Shown: positions 34,701 through 46,090, counted from the stretch's first letter. The stretch: 64,000 bases of DNA from Clavaria fumosa (GCA_951802425.1 OX637804.1:1798001-1862000); one strand, 5' to 3'. Numbers and translations are program-made. Notes: generated by a model not told the origin, from the sequence alone.

Positions 34701-36327
34701 GACACTCAATGGCCATTCTTCTTCTGTAAGATCAGTGTCATTTTCTCCAGATGGTGCTTGGATAGTCTCAGGTTCTGATGACAAAACTGTGAGATTGTGG
34801 GATGCAGTTACTGGTGCTCACCTGCAAACACTCAAGGACCATTCTTCACCTATCAGATCAGTGGCATTCTCTCCAGACAGTAAAAGGATAGCCTCAGGTT
34901 CTCATGACATGACTGTGAGACTGTGGGATACAGTCACTGGTGCTTGTCTACAGACACTCCAGGGCCATTCTGATTGGGTGAGATCAGTGTCATTCTCTCC
35001 AGATAGCACAAGGATAGTCTCAGGGTCTGATGATAAGAGTATGAGACTGTGGAATGCAGTCACTGGTGCTCAATTACAAACACTAAAGGGTCATTCTGAT
35101 TGGATCAGAACAGTGGCATTCTCTCCAGATAACATGAGGATAGTTTCAGGGTCTTTTGACAGGACTGTGAGACTGTGGAATGCAGTCACTGGAGCTCATT
35201 TGCAAACACTCAAGGGCCATTCTTCTTCTGTTGGATCAGTTTCATTCTCTCCAGGTGGTACAAGGATAGTCTCAGGTTCTGATGATGGGACTGTGAGACT
35301 ATGGGATGCAGTCACTGGTGCTCATCTGCAAACATTCAAGGGCCATTCTAACTGGATCAGATCAGTGTCCTTCTCTCCAGATGGCACAAAGATAGTTTCA
35401 GGATGTGAAGATGAGACTGTGAGACTGTGGGATGCATCCACTAGTGATAATTTACCAGCACTCAGGGGTAATTCTCACTGGATCAGATCAGTGTCATTCT
35501 CTCCAGATGGCACAAGGATAATATCAGGGTCTGATGACAGGACTGTAAGACTGTGGGATGCAATTACTGGTGCTCATCTGAGAATGCTCAAGGGACACTC
35601 TGATGAGGTTAGAGCAGTGGCATTCTCTCAAGATGGCACAAGGATAGCCTCAGGTTCTGATGACAAAACTGTGAGATTGTGGGATGCAGCTACTGGTGTT
35701 TGTCTACAAAGATTCAAGGGCCATTCTCTACCCATCAGATCAGTGTCATTCTCTCCAGATGGCACAAAGATAGTCTCAGGGTCAAATGATACAACTGTGA
35801 GACTTTGGGATACAGTCACTGGCACTCATCTACAAACATACAAGGGCCATTCCTATTGGGTCAGATCAGTGGCATTCTCCCCAGATGGCACAAAGATAGT
35901 TTCAGGGTCTGATGATAGAACTGTGAGGATGTGGGATGCTGTCACTGGTGCTCAAATACAAACACTCAAGGGTCATTCTGATTGGGTCACATCAGTGTCA
36001 TTCTGTCCAGATGGAACAAAGGTAGTTTCAGGGTCTTTTGACAAGACTGTGAGATTGTGGGATGCAGTTACTGGCAAGCTTCTGGATGTCCACAGTGATG
36101 AAAATGGTGGATGTTCCTGGCCATATATCACAAATAGGGGATGGTTATCCACTTCTGTCAGAAATTGCAGACTTTGCTGGGTTCCTGTGGCTTGTCGCAG
36201 AATACTAAGCTCCACTAGTGATGCTGTTGCAGTGGTCACTGCTGAGCATCAACTTATTCTCCTCAGATTCTCTTCCCTGTATTCTTTTCTACAAGCTAGT
36301 GCAGATTTATCAGCTATTCTTTGGTAA
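31737..36327 (+). CDS. NACHT-WD40 NLR (fungal STAND protein, NWD/HET-E type)
   Basis: Candidate non-self recognition or incompatibility receptor. The N-terminal helical domain is spread over small exons: MRKSFNSALRRLKSSSGPRS, LLREVAGRTGTPGLQEGILG, KRLVDLHIMLQRTSNSSGNI, SYVERVLTRDQDALQVAEYI and ITQIESKIERNQETIE. The NACHT ATPase begins CLPGTRVDMLKEVYCWI and has Walker A FWVNGLAGSGKTT, Walker B SVVVIDALDECKDD and the sensor LITGRP. An intron (34,295-34,350, phase 0) joins GYLE to MSNHRDPVVSALLYDSERM. Then twelve 42-residue WD40 repeats (34,579-36,090) and a WD-like tail to stop 36327. All ATPase motifs are intact, so the gene looks functional. An earlier first exon cannot be excluded. Confidence 0.9.
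34579..36090 (+). repeat. Twelve tandem 126-bp WD40 repeats
   Basis: Each unit encodes a variant of LKGHSxxVRSVSFSPDGTRI followed by VSGSDDKTVRLWDAVTGAHL QT. Twelve units of exactly 126 bp fill 1,512 bp without gaps. Units differ mainly at a few positions after GHS (SSV, DWV, SPI, DEV, LPI, YWV) and at the second position of the SFDR/SDDK turn, that is, on the blade surfaces. Confidence 0.95.
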
Positions 36328-37965
36328 ATCAAAGATACTAGTTATGCTAGTTGTGCTCCTGCCTGTCACAGTTTTTTGAATTGGTGTACTGGACATTGCT
36401 TGTATTCTCTCTGATTCCACTATTTTTTATTTGCTTCTTATTTGTTCATGAGTAACCCATGGGTAGTTTTGTCTAGACCCATACCCATACCTGCCAATAC
36501 CCTTACCCATGACCTGCACATGTTTTGATAAAACAAGGAAATCAGACAAGAATTAATTGAGATATTGTCAAATGATTTGAAGCTGATGGGCATCAGGAAA
36601 CATCAAATTTTCTTGATGCTGTCTTGTTTTGTCTTGACTCTGTCTTGATAGTCTTGACAGAAAAATCAAGTTAGTCAAGACAAATCAAGAAAATGGACCT
36701 ACTTGATTAAGAACTTCTTGTCTTGATCTGTCTTGATTTGAGGATTCAAGACAGTCAAGAAACAAATCAAGACCAATTAAGTGCAATCAAGACATGTAAG
36801 AAGGTCCAAATTGTCAAGAAAATTTGAGGTTTCCTGATGGGTAGCAGAATCTCCACCTATAACTGTATCCATGCCATTTAACCAATGGGTTTTGAAACCC
36901 ATGGCATTCACTATTCATGATTCAAACTTATAAACCTGCTTACCTGTTCTGAACCCACTTGCAATAGCACTTAGTGCACATCCAACGTCACTTTTGCTAT
37001 TCCCAGATTTCACTATCTGATCTTTTTTTGTTGTGTTTTTTTGTTTAATGTTGGGGCCCTATGATCAAACATACAAGTGCATATTTATTTGCATATCTTT
37101 GGCTTTGTCTTGGGCTTTTCAGGTGAGCTCTTCTTCTAGAGTATCACTTCTCACTGTAGCCCATGTAGGTCTGGAATGGAGAGTTGGAGAGGGTGGAGTA
37201 GTTGGCAGCAGCAGCTAGTCAGGCTTGATGGCAAGTGCATGGTTATTTGGATTTGAGTCATTTTCTCTGTCTGGAGCATTGTCTGTAGCATGGCTGACCC
37301 ACTCTTAGGGGCAGTTGCATCTGGGTTGATCCATAGTTAAGCATTAGACCTTCTCATCTGCTGATCTGCAGAGCTCAGCCAAATGAGAATTCTGCTCACT
37401 GCTCATTGCCCCAGTCCATTTTCCACAACAAGGTATGGAGGAAGCACTGATATAGTGCAGAGGCCATATGAAGTGCCAGATGAGTTGTTGCACGGAAGTT
37501 ATGGGGCACGGACTATGAAAGGAAGGGTGAGTGCAGAAGGTGGAACTGTAGCAAGGGAACAGCAAGGGAACAACATGGGACAGGTATGACAGGTGTCAGA
37601 CAGTTGACAAACGGTGGTGCCCAGTGAGAGGATGGTTGTTTTCATGTGAATTCCTGGGTTCTGCTGGTGGGGCTGTGGCAAAGGCTGCTGTAATGCATAG
37701 AGTCCTCGACAGTACAGTCAGGACTGCAAGAAAAAGGCCAGAGGAAAGATCTAATGCGGCACGCATCACACATCTACAACAACAAATGAGCAAGCCTCAG
37801 GCTGCATGAGAGCCAAATGCATCAGGCCGCGGCAAACATTAGTGCATGTGGAATCTTGGCCATGGCCACGGAAAGGTCCGATGCCGCACTCGTCACGCGA
37901 AGAGATGAGGCATATCTCTTTTTCACCATAGCAAACCCTATATAAAGCAAAAGAGAATAACTACA
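36328..37965. other. AT-rich intergenic region between NLR and G-alpha; no supported gene
   Basis: Contains the MITE-like element at 36,584-36,841 and a small perfect hairpin ATGGGTTTTGAAACCCAT at 36,885-36,902. From 37,000 to 37,900 there are only short frames. The base composition resembles degraded transposon sequence, but no domain is readable. Confidence 0.45.
36584..36841. mobile_element. MITE-like element with 26-bp terminal inverted repeats
   Basis: Left TIR 36591-36616 (CATCAGGAAACATCAAATTT..) and right TIR 36814-36839 are inverted copies with one mismatch (25/26). The 7-mer TGATGGG occurs at 36584-36590 and at 36835-36841, a candidate target duplication overlapping the TIR edge. 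The interior is a dense array of TCTTGA/TCAAGA hexamers in both orientations, so the whole element can fold back. No coding capacity. Confidence 0.6.
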
Positions 37966-40951
37966 TCACAGCAGCCTAGACTGCTTCAGATTCTGTCGTG
38001 CCACCATGTCCCGCACTGCAACACAACGCATCAGCCACCGAACCCCAGCACAAAACCGGACGGCCGAACTCACCGCTGATGAGTATCCCCGCCGTCGTGT
38101 TGCTGTCCTAAACAAAGTTCCGCTGGTTTTTAGCACAGCCGCCCCATGGGTAGAGAGCCCCCCCAAACACGCACCGTGACAGACGTGCAGAATGCATAAA
38201 ACTTCCTCGGCACGGGTGAGCACTCGCGATGTATGGCGCCGAACTTGCTCCTCAGATCTAAAACGGAAGATCAAGTCAGCCGGTCAGGCACAGGCACAAA
38301 AAAGCGCCCAAGGGGTGAGAGCAGCAGCAATTTTTATAATAAAAATAATAAAGAAAAAAAAACCCTCACACTTAGACGCGTTCTCGAGGTCGTTCGGCCG
38401 GTCGCCGTAGCTGCGTATGTAGCGCGCGAGCCGCACGCCGCTGCGCAGCTTCCGCTCCATGATGTCGCACTTGTTCAGGAAAAGCACCAGGTCCACGTCC
38501 GCCAGCAGCTTGCTTGAGCACACCGTCTTCCACAGCAGCACCGAGTCCTCCTGCGGCAGCGGTGTGTCAGCGACGCGACAGCGTAGGTTGCGGAAGGGGA
38601 GGGGGGGACGCACGAGGCGGTTCACAGTCCGGTCCTCTGCGAGCACTTGGTCGAACCCCGATATCGGCGCGAGGAAGATGATCGCACGGACTGCACCAAA
38701 ACAGTGATGGCATAATCAACGTCTATCTCACCTTTAAAGACTTTTTTTAAATAAAGAAACGGCTTACCATCATCAAAGAACGGTATCCACGCCGCTGCGA
38801 CCCAAACCCATCAGCCAAAGCTAAGGCCAAAAAATCCACACTCACGTCTCTGCGACCTCGACCCACCAACGTCTATAATCCGCCACTCGACGCCCGACTC
38901 GCGCCCCGCGCCCGCCTCTATCTTGAACACGTGCTCAGACACCCCGATCGTCTTCAGCCGCGCCTTCAGCACGTCCTCTACGGCATAATACAAAGGAAAA
39001 AAAGGGTCATGCTTGTGGCCCGCCGCTACACGGAGGAGAGGGGGACTCTTACCGTCCGTCGGTACGTACCGCAATGAAGTGACACGTTCCACGTCATCCA
39101 AAAAGCTACAACCCCGAAACGCCACCAAATCAAAAGAATAAAATAAGAATAAAATAAAACAGAATGGAAAATAAAAATCAGCGCCTCCCAAGTCTGAAAA
39201 GAGAGATCAGAGCCACGCACAACCCAGGCGCCTCCTCCAAGCGCACCTTCCGCCGGCGCAAGATGTATCGCACCGTGGGGTCACGCCACAGTGCCACTAT
39301 ATCCGCGACACACTGGTTCAACAGCGTTTGTGGCTCGTCGTCCTCCACCGGCTCCGCGATACGATCCAGCACGGACTGGCTCGCCGAGCCCGGCCACGAC
39401 GCCACGGCACTGGCACTCGTACCCGCACCCGTACCCGTACCCGTACTCATGCCCGTACTCATGCCCGTACCCATACCTGTGCCCATACCCGTACCGCCGC
39501 CGCTAGAGATGGCGGAGGCAGAGACGGAGTGGCCCCTTGACCGACCACGACGCGCGGCGAAGGAGCGCCCACCCGCCACGCTCCCAAGCGTGCTCTCCCG
39601 GCTGCTCCACACGCCCGCGCTCCCGCTCCCTGCGCCGCTGCCGCTGCCCCCGCTGCTGCTCCCGCCTGCGCTGTATCCCGTCAGGCTGCCCCACTTCGAC
39701 CCGGGCCGGACGAACACTTCGTCCGTCGCGGTCGTCCCTTGTCGCTTCCGGCCCACCATGGCCGCCGACGATGAGGCATACGCCGACGCTGATGGCCCGC
39801 TTGTCGATGCCGTGCCGCCCGCAGAGATGTACTCTATCCCGCCGCCCCCACTAAAGTCTACCCGGCTGATACGTTGCCCATCGCTGATGCCGCCGCCGCC
39901 CCTGCCATCCAGCTCCTCTTCTTCCTCACTCGGCGGGACGAGCCGGGCGACGAGGAGCGCCTCCGCGCGGCGGAGCGGCTGGAGGCGCGCGAGTAGCGCA
40001 CACAACGCCTCGGGCAGCGTAGCGTCATCGTAGTCGCTACCGTACCCGCCATGTCCACCGTTGTTGTAGTTTTGGGGGTAGCCATCGTCGCTGAACCCGC
40101 CGTCGGACCCCGTGCCGCCGAGGTTGCTAAAGCCGGAAGCGTTATGCACGTGGCCATATGGGCTGTTGTAGATGTTCGCCACGACAGCCGCGGCGGCACT
40201 CGTGCTAGCAAGGGCATGCGTACTGCTGGTCGCCATGGCAGGGAAGTGGGAGTTGCTCCCGCCCGCGATGGGGTAGCTGTAGTTGTGATTCCCCGGGTAG
40301 TGACTACCCTGTCTGATGCCCTCAGTGTGTGGTAGCTCCTCGATGTAGTCGTTGTCATTTCCGGCGCTGGCGGAAAACGGAAGTGTGTAAGTGCTCGGGT
40401 TGGTTGGGAGTGAGGGACTTGGTGTGCGTCGCTGCTGCGCGTCGATGATGGTGTCGACAATACAGCGCACGGAACGGAGCACGTTGAGCTGGATGATAGC
40501 GCGCCAGAGGACGCGCTCTGCCTGAAAGGCGCTTGGAGTGTAGAGTCGCTGGAACTCTGCGGTGGGGGGGAACAATGGGAGTCTATAGATGAGAGAGAAA
40601 GGGGACTGCTTACGTCGGAGGGTAGTAGATTTGCCTGCGCGGTGCACGGTGGTCATGGAAAGAGTCAGTGCATCTGACGGGAGAAAGGGTGAGGGGTGGA
40701 AGCTAACCCGACTCGCTCTGGCCGAGGAGGAGCAGACGGACAACCTTCTGTTTTTTATTGGCGAGACGTTCTGCCTTGAGGGCTTGGTCGATGGCCTGGG
40801 AGACCTGTCGGGCGTTCTCCTCGCGCGCGATTCGAGCGGCGCGGGCGGGGGGAGACTCATCGTCTGGCGGGCGGAGGACGACGTCGAGCGGGTCGTCGGA
40901 GTGCGACGGTGGGTGGCGTTGGGTTGCGCTGGAGTCGCGCCAACGCAGCAT
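37966..40951 (-). CDS. Atypical heterotrimeric G-protein alpha subunit with long disordered insertion
   Basis: ATG 40951 starts MLRWRDSSATQRHPPSHSDD. A basic helix leads to VVRLLLLGQSESGKSTTL, a G-alpha P-loop split by an intron. The helical domain starts FQRLYTPSAFQAERVLWRAI IQLNVLRSVRCIVDTI and is then interrupted by roughly 230 residues rich in Gly/Ser/Asn/Tyr, including GT/GM repeats (39,425-39,495). It resumes FNQCVADIVALWRDPTVRYI-like (LLNQCVADIVALWRDPTVRY), then VERVTSLRYVPTD and DVLKARLKTIGVSEHVFKIE (switch I Arg and Thr kept). Switch II reads RIIDVGGSRSQR, with Ser where Gln is standard. Then IIFLAPISGFDQVLAEDRTV N, FLNKCDIMERKLRSGVRL (G4), FYAFCTSVTDSNTTAGIL (G5) and the C terminus NLKQSRLL with stop 37966-37968. 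No N-terminal MGxxxS myristoylation site. Confidence 0.9.
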
Positions 40952-42046
40952 GTGTGAGAATTTTTATATGGTGGTAATGGTGGTGGTTGTGGTAATGGTT
41001 GTGGTTGTGATGAGAGTAGCTACGGCAAGACGGACATTGCAAAAGGGAAGGGGGGGAAAGAGAAAGAGAGTGGAACCTGATCGGGATCGGAGATAGGTTA
41101 CCATTTATGGTAATAGTTCTCGGCTTTTCGGCAAGGCTATGCTACCAGGAACCATTTCGTTGCTAAGCGAGGCATTGCTATCGTCTATACTGTAACTTAC
41201 TCGACGACGAGTGAAGGTAGGTTATGGATTGATTACCTGGGAACAAAAAAAAATAAGTCTACAATCATTGAGGCACCTGACATTTCTGCGGACTCAGGGT
41301 CGACTTGGGCGATGTCTGGCAAGTTATACAAAAGCCTGGGTCGTCGTCGTCGTTGTGGTGCCTGGTACGTGTGATCACGACAGAGGGCCAAATGGAGCAG
41401 ACTCTCGTTGGACATATGAATGGGTGGGCTTGGCCCGGTAAGAGGAAATGACTCAGAGACGCGCCCAGCTGATTCACCACACAGTCTGTATCCATATGCA
41501 TATGCTACAAGGCGAAAGAAAGGGTCGTGGAGCGCCGTAAGGAACCCGTGAGTGCCTGGTTCTCCCATGTCAGCGCACTCAGGGTCCTCGCAGGAACCAT
41601 TCATTCACGGGAGCCCTGGGGCCACACTTGCCCACCCAGGCACATACATCCCCACGTCCGACACATCTATCCCTGTCTCAGTACAAAGAAAAACTATGCG
41701 AACTCCCCTATCCTTGCTCGCATACTGTAGATAGTTCCTCCTCAGAAGGCAGCCGAGTTGCACATCTTATACAATTACTAGTCGCAACTGACTTTCGTTT
41801 ATCCTCTACGGCGGTGAGCCGTTTTTAAAATGTGGTGTCCCATTGCATAGATGCTGTTCCAAGTTGGAAGTCACGGCACTGCATCGTACTAGTACTAGTA
41901 CAGAGAAGTGTGCCCCATGATGCACAACTGAGCACAGCGCAACTGAGCGCAGACCAAGTGACTTCCACATTTTACTTCCGCCCTCCACAAACACTAACGA
42001 TGAAACGCAGGAACTATTACCTACCCGGTCTCATACAGCCCATCAA
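40952..42046. other. Upstream region of G-alpha and left edge of the repeat array
   Basis: A (GGTGGTTGT)-like simple repeat at about 40,970-41,020 lies just before the G-alpha start. 41,100-41,990 has only short frames. A CTAGTACTAGTAC palindrome is at 41,888-41,900. The last 20 bp (CTCATACAGCCCATCAA) match the conserved leader of the small-gene family that follows. Confidence 0.45.
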
Positions 42047-42420
42047 ATGCCAGACGTCTCGAGGTGGCCTGGACCCTGCCAGACAGTGGCGATACAAATG
42101 CATCACAAACCAATACGCCAGAGAATTCGAACGGCTGGCCGGACGATACTGCTGATCCCGAGGCCTGGGCAAGATACCTCAATACCCTTGCTGGGGCCGA
42201 CGACCAGCTGGGAATTTCGTCGAACTCATTTACCCGGACTTATTTACAAGGCCAGAGCGACAACCAGAGCGACAACAAGAGTGCAGCGGTTGCGAAGCAC
42301 GACCAAAGGGACCAGGGCGACCAGAGTGAAGCCGTTGAAGATAATGCGGACTCTTGCGGCTGCCCGCCGCCCATCATTCGTAGACCCCCCAATCCTAAGG
42401 ATTTTAACTATTTCCGTTGA
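42047..42420 (+). pseudogene. Array member 1: acidic small-gene family copy with frame break after the start
   Basis: The leader end CATCAA/ATG/CCAGAC at 42,041-42,052 matches the ATCAA/ATG/TCAGAC of the other members. The ATG frame runs into a basic, Arg-rich sequence. The frame that looks like family protein (Asp/Asn/Gln-rich: LPDSGDTNASQTNTPENSNG, GQSDNQSDNKSAAV, HDQRDQGDQSEAVEDNADSC) is +2 relative to the ATG and runs from about 42,064 to a stop at 42,418-42,420. So either a short indel destroyed this copy or a tiny unseen intron restores the frame. No TATA box of the family type is found upstream. Confidence 0.5.
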
Positions 42421-43842
42421 CCCCGAAATGCAGCACGTTAAATCGCTCCCAGGACAGTTTTCAAGCAATTGTCGCATCCAGAGTTGGGCTTGTCACTGGT
42501 CATCTCTCAGACGCCTAGCGAGTGAGATTTTGGGACCCTCTCACTCACTGGGTGGGTGTTCTACAACACATCGCATGTAGCGAAGGCAGCTCCTGACTCG
42601 CTAACTCTCGCCGAGTAACACTAAAATTGTATTTCATCATTTATCCTGCATGACCTTATCAGTCGATGACAGCAGAGACATCTGAAATGGATGCGTACTT
42701 CACTATAATTTCAATGCATATGTTGCACGAAGCCATGGACGGAATACAATACGGCAAAAAAGTCGTTTACACAACACCCATCTGCAATCAGGATACGAGA
42801 CTGCAAGTGCCAAACAGGGAGACTCGACGGTGGAGTCGACATAGGTCTGAGGATCCGTAGATACGAATTTGGAATTTGGGAATAAAAGCTGGGCCTAGAG
42901 TCTGGTGCGGCGTGCGACACGCACAACGACGACCAGGGGGTAAGGGATGTAAAGATCTCACACCACATTCAACCTTATCTTCTGTTCGTTTCGCACTACA
43001 AAAAAAGAAGCGAAAACATCGCCTCGGTGACACTCGAGCATGACACCTCAGGCCTCAGGCAGTGCGCCGCTTCACGAAGCCTTCTCTGTCGCTGCTACAG
43101 CGAGCGAGCGCATTGAGCGATGTGGGCGGTGCATTCCCGTTCAGTACTCCGGCGCCGCCCGCCCGCCCGCTACTCACTCACTCTTCTCCTGCTCAATGCC
43201 CTACTACTCACTATGATACACCAGTCCCCTCAGCGACGCCAATTACGGCTAGGGTCCTCCAGGCGCAATCCACCCCGACTCAGCGGACCTGTTTGCCCAA
43301 GCCTCATGAGGCAGAATACTTTGGTTTCCTGTATGCCAACTTGGATGGGTGTCTCTCATCATCGGTTACTATAATTCGACACCCTGGTCACAAACTCGTC
43401 TTGGTCTGGGTAGGCTCCCCCGTGAATGGGTCGGTGGCGTGTTGCCGCCAACTTTGTGTTTTACACTTCCTACAACAGTCTCTCAGCAACAGCTGTGGCA
43501 ATCAGTGCTGGTACTCAGTTACAGTAATCTGTGCGGCCATTGGTTGAATGCGTGTAAAAGATGCATACTGTTAATCAACCGTTTTAGTTCCTCAGCAAAA
43601 GGTATTTTTATTCCCATGAAACTGGTGTCCAACTGGTCTGAGACGTGGTACGGAGGCGTTTGGAAGCTTTCCATTTCGAAATCGGTGGGCTAGAAAAATT
43701 ATAAAATGGGTATGCCCATCAGTGGAAATGTACAACGACCACAAACTGTACTGTACCCTCAGTGAGGCTCCCCGTTTACCCCTTTTACAAGAACTCACCG
43801 TGAATTGCAGGCACTACTCTTCGGTCTCAGAAGGACCATCAA
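42421..43842. other. Inter-member region with HOM3-like remnants and duplicated promoter segment
   Basis: 42,895-43,867 is one copy of a segmental duplication (partner 45,304-46,259). At 43,085-43,150 the sequence GCGAGCGAGCGCATTGAGCG and following bases resemble the HOM3 exon at 63,225-63,300. A 161-codon open frame here (from GTG 43,062) is shared by the partner copy but has no start ATG and no family resemblance, so it is not called a gene. Confidence 0.5.
43616..43842 (+). promoter_or_regulatory. Family promoter and leader, member 2
   Basis: Box TGAAACTGGTGTCCA at 43,617, TATA box TTATAAAATGGG at 43,699-43,710, then TATGCCCATCAGTGGAAATG TACAACGACC and a leader ending ATCAA before the ATG. 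The leader holds a possible short intron (GTGAGGCTC..AATTGCAG). Confidence 0.7.
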
Positions 43843-44358
43843 ATGTCAGAGTTCTACGGCGACGATGTCGATTCCCACGACGAGCCCGATGAGGATGACA
43901 ATTTCTCCGGCGATGACAACGGGCCTATCGAGTGGTACTGCGATGATGACGGCGGGGGCGGGGAGCAAGCCCCCTATGGCCAGGGTGGGAAGCAAGCCAG
44001 CTACGGCAGGGACGAGGACGGGAAGCAAGCCGCCTACTGCCAGGGTGGGAAGCAAGCCGCCTACTGCCAGGGTGGGAAGCAAGCCGCCTACTTCCAGGGT
44101 GGGAAGCAAGCCGCCTACTGCCAGGGTGGGAAGCAAGCCAACTACGGCAGGGACGAGGACGGGAAGCAAGCCACCGACGGCCCAGATAAGAAGCAAGCCA
44201 CCTACGGCGACTACGACCCCACCACTGGTGAAAATCTGATCCAAGGCATCATCGAAGACAACACCAATAAAAATCCCGCAGACACAGCTGACTCGGATTA
44301 CTATCATCCAGGTGTCAATCAATATCATGAGAGAGATTTAGAAAACATTACACATTGA
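43843..44358 (+). CDS. Array member 2: acidic repeat protein MSEFYGDD type
   Basis: Single open frame of 171 codons following the shared promoter. The N terminus MSEFYGDDVDSHDEPDEDDN is very acidic. The middle is built from a 27-bp minisatellite encoding variants of QGGKQAAYC (units AAYCQGGKQ, AAYFQGGKQ, ASYGRDEDGKQ, ANYGRDEDGKQ). The C-terminal part, GDYDPTTGENLIQGIIEDNT, is unique, and the frame ends ERDLENITH with stop 44358. It lacks the conserved family intron. The first 25 bases of the CDS are identical to member 3; beyond that they diverge almost completely. No signal peptide, TM segment or known domain. Confidence 0.7.
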   Translation: MSEFYGDDVDSHDEPDEDDNFSGDDNGPIEWYCDDDGGGGEQAPYGQGGKQASYGRDEDGKQAAYCQGGKQAAYCQGGKQAAYFQGGKQAAYCQGGKQANYGRDEDGKQATDGPDKKQATYGDYDPTTGENLIQGIIEDNTNKNPADTADSDYYHPGVNQYHERDLENITH

Positions 44359-44367
44359 TTCCTCTTA

Positions 44368-44550
44368 CTAGTACAGTAGATAGTTTGATAGTCTACCAAC
44401 CTCGAAGGAGAGGGAGAACCCGACAACGATGATCCCGTTCGGGCCACACTGTTTGCCTGAAAAGACGTGTGCGATGTGCATGTCTTCAAAGACCGATTCG
44501 TACTTCTTCAGCGCCACCACCAGGGCCCTCCTCACCGCCCTCGTCGTCAC
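44368..44550 (-). pseudogene. Fragment of an unidentified protein-coding gene
   Basis: A 60-codon minus-strand frame reads LVVALKKYESVFEDMHIAHV FSGKQCGPNGIIVVGFSLSF, which looks like genuine protein (alternating hydrophobic strands, no low complexity). No start context and no continuation on either side. Family not recognised; probably carried in by the same duplications that scattered HOM3 pieces. Confidence 0.35.
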
Positions 44551-44984
44551 CCAACGACGACCGTGGTGCTCCCAATATCACATGCAGGGTGACGACTGAG
44601 ATCTCACTCCACATTCTTTTTTGTTCGTGCCGAGGCCTGAGGTGCCACGACGCCAAGGCATGGAGGCGACGCTCGGACACACCGATTCGATGCGCCTTCC
44701 CTGGACCCTCGCCGCCGAATGTGGGCTGCACATCCCCGCCAGTCCGCCCTCCCCTGCATATGATACATTTGTGCCATGTCACTAGCTCGCTTTGGCGAGA
44801 GCGGTTTGTTCTGGCCATGTCTTGTAGGCTTGCCAGGGTTTAGTGGCAGTCCGTAAAAACAAAGGGCTTCGTTGAGAACACATGTCCCCGTATCATCCTG
44901 GCCCAGGGAGTGGGGCACGACGTGAATCAGTAAAGCGTGGAACTTACATGACAAGAGAACGGACGGACGGCTTACCGCAGCAGG

Positions 44985-45230
44985 CGAGGCACGAGGCACT
45001 TCGGCGCTGCAATAGCAACGGGCATGGTGGCTTCCCTCGTCCAGCGTCCCCGCCTCCCCCACACACCTTTCCTCCTCCACGCCCACGCCGTCCTGGCCCA
45101 CTTCGTCAACCGGGCGTCCCGCCCACAACAATGGCGAACAGCGGCGGGTGCTCGCCATGTCGCGATCGACACAGTCCCGATCGACGTGGTCTGTGTGCAG
45201 GTGGGGCGATCCTCCAGTACTCCGGCGCCG
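44985..45230 (+). pseudogene. HOM3 (aspartokinase) exon-2 remnant
   Basis: Collinear resemblance by eye to HOM3 62,560-62,800: GCAATAGCAACGGGCATGGT vs GTTATAGCAACGGCAACCAG, then GTCCCCGCCTCCCCC, then CCACTTCGTC, then GCGGGTGCTCGCCATG vs CGCGGTGCTCGCAGTG, then CCCGATCGACGTGGTC vs CACGATCGACATGATC. The reading frame is destroyed. A near-identical remnant lies at 46,830-47,010. Confidence 0.6.
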
Positions 45231-46090
45231 CCCGCCCGCCTGCTACTCACTCACTCTTCTCCTGCTCAAGACAAGTGGTGGCGGGCGGCGCCTCAACACC
45301 ATCTAGAGTCCGGTGCGGTGTGCGACACCAACACGACCAGGGGGTAAAGGGGATCTATACTGTAAAGATCTCACACCACATTCTTTGTTCGTTTCGCACT
45401 AAAAAAAAAAGACATCGCCTCGGTGACACTTGAGCTTAGGCAGTGCGCCGCTTCACGAAGCCTTCTCTGTCGCCGCTACAGCGAGCGAGCGCATTGAGCG
45501 ATGTGGGCTGTGCATTCCCGTTCAGTACTCCGGCGCCGCCCGCCCGCCCGCTACTCACTCACTCTTCTCCTGCTCAATGCCCTACTACTCACTATGATAC
45601 ACCAGTCCCCTCAGCGACGCCAATTACGGCTAGGGTCTTCCAGGCGCAATCCACCCCGACTCAGCGGACCTGTTCGCCGAAGCCTCATGAGGCAGAATCC
45701 GGTGACTTTGGTTTCCTGTATGCCAACTTGGATGGGTGTCTCTCATCATCGGTTACTATAAACCGACACCCTGGTCACAAACTCGTCTTGGTCTGGGTAG
45801 GCTCCCCCGTGAATGGGTCGGTGGCGTGTTGCCGCCAACTTTGTGTTTTACACTTCCTACAACAGTCTCTCGGCAACAGCTGTGGCAATCAGTGCTGGTA
45901 CTCAGTTACAGTAATCTGTGCGGCCATTGGTTGAAAGCGTGTAAAAGATGCATACTGTTAATAAAATCAACCGCTTTAGTTTCTCAGCAAAAGGTATTTT
46001 TATTCCCATGAAACTGGTGTCCAACTGGTCTGAGACGTGATACGGAGGAGTTTGGAAGTTTTCCATTTCGAAATCGGTGGGCTAGAAAGA

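Larger units (their letters stand above)
44359..46090. other. Inter-member region: gene fragment (-), HOM3 remnants, second copy of duplicated segment
   Basis: Contains the minus-strand fragment at 44,368-44,550 and the HOM3-like remnant at 44,985-45,230 (listed), plus 45,304-46,259, the partner of 42,895-43,867. No intact gene. Confidence 0.5.

Noticed and set aside
43980..44160. Regularly spaced repeats resembling a CRISPR array
   Set aside because: Repeats are in-frame coding minisatellite units with no unique spacers, in a eukaryotic genome.
43062..45934. Paired frames of 161 and 163 codons (MRRFTKPSLS.. by GTG start) conserved between two copies
   Set aside because: Similarity is explained by the segmental duplication; no ATG, no domain, and part overlaps HOM3 fossil sequence. 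The in-frame 6-nt difference is noted but is weak evidence.
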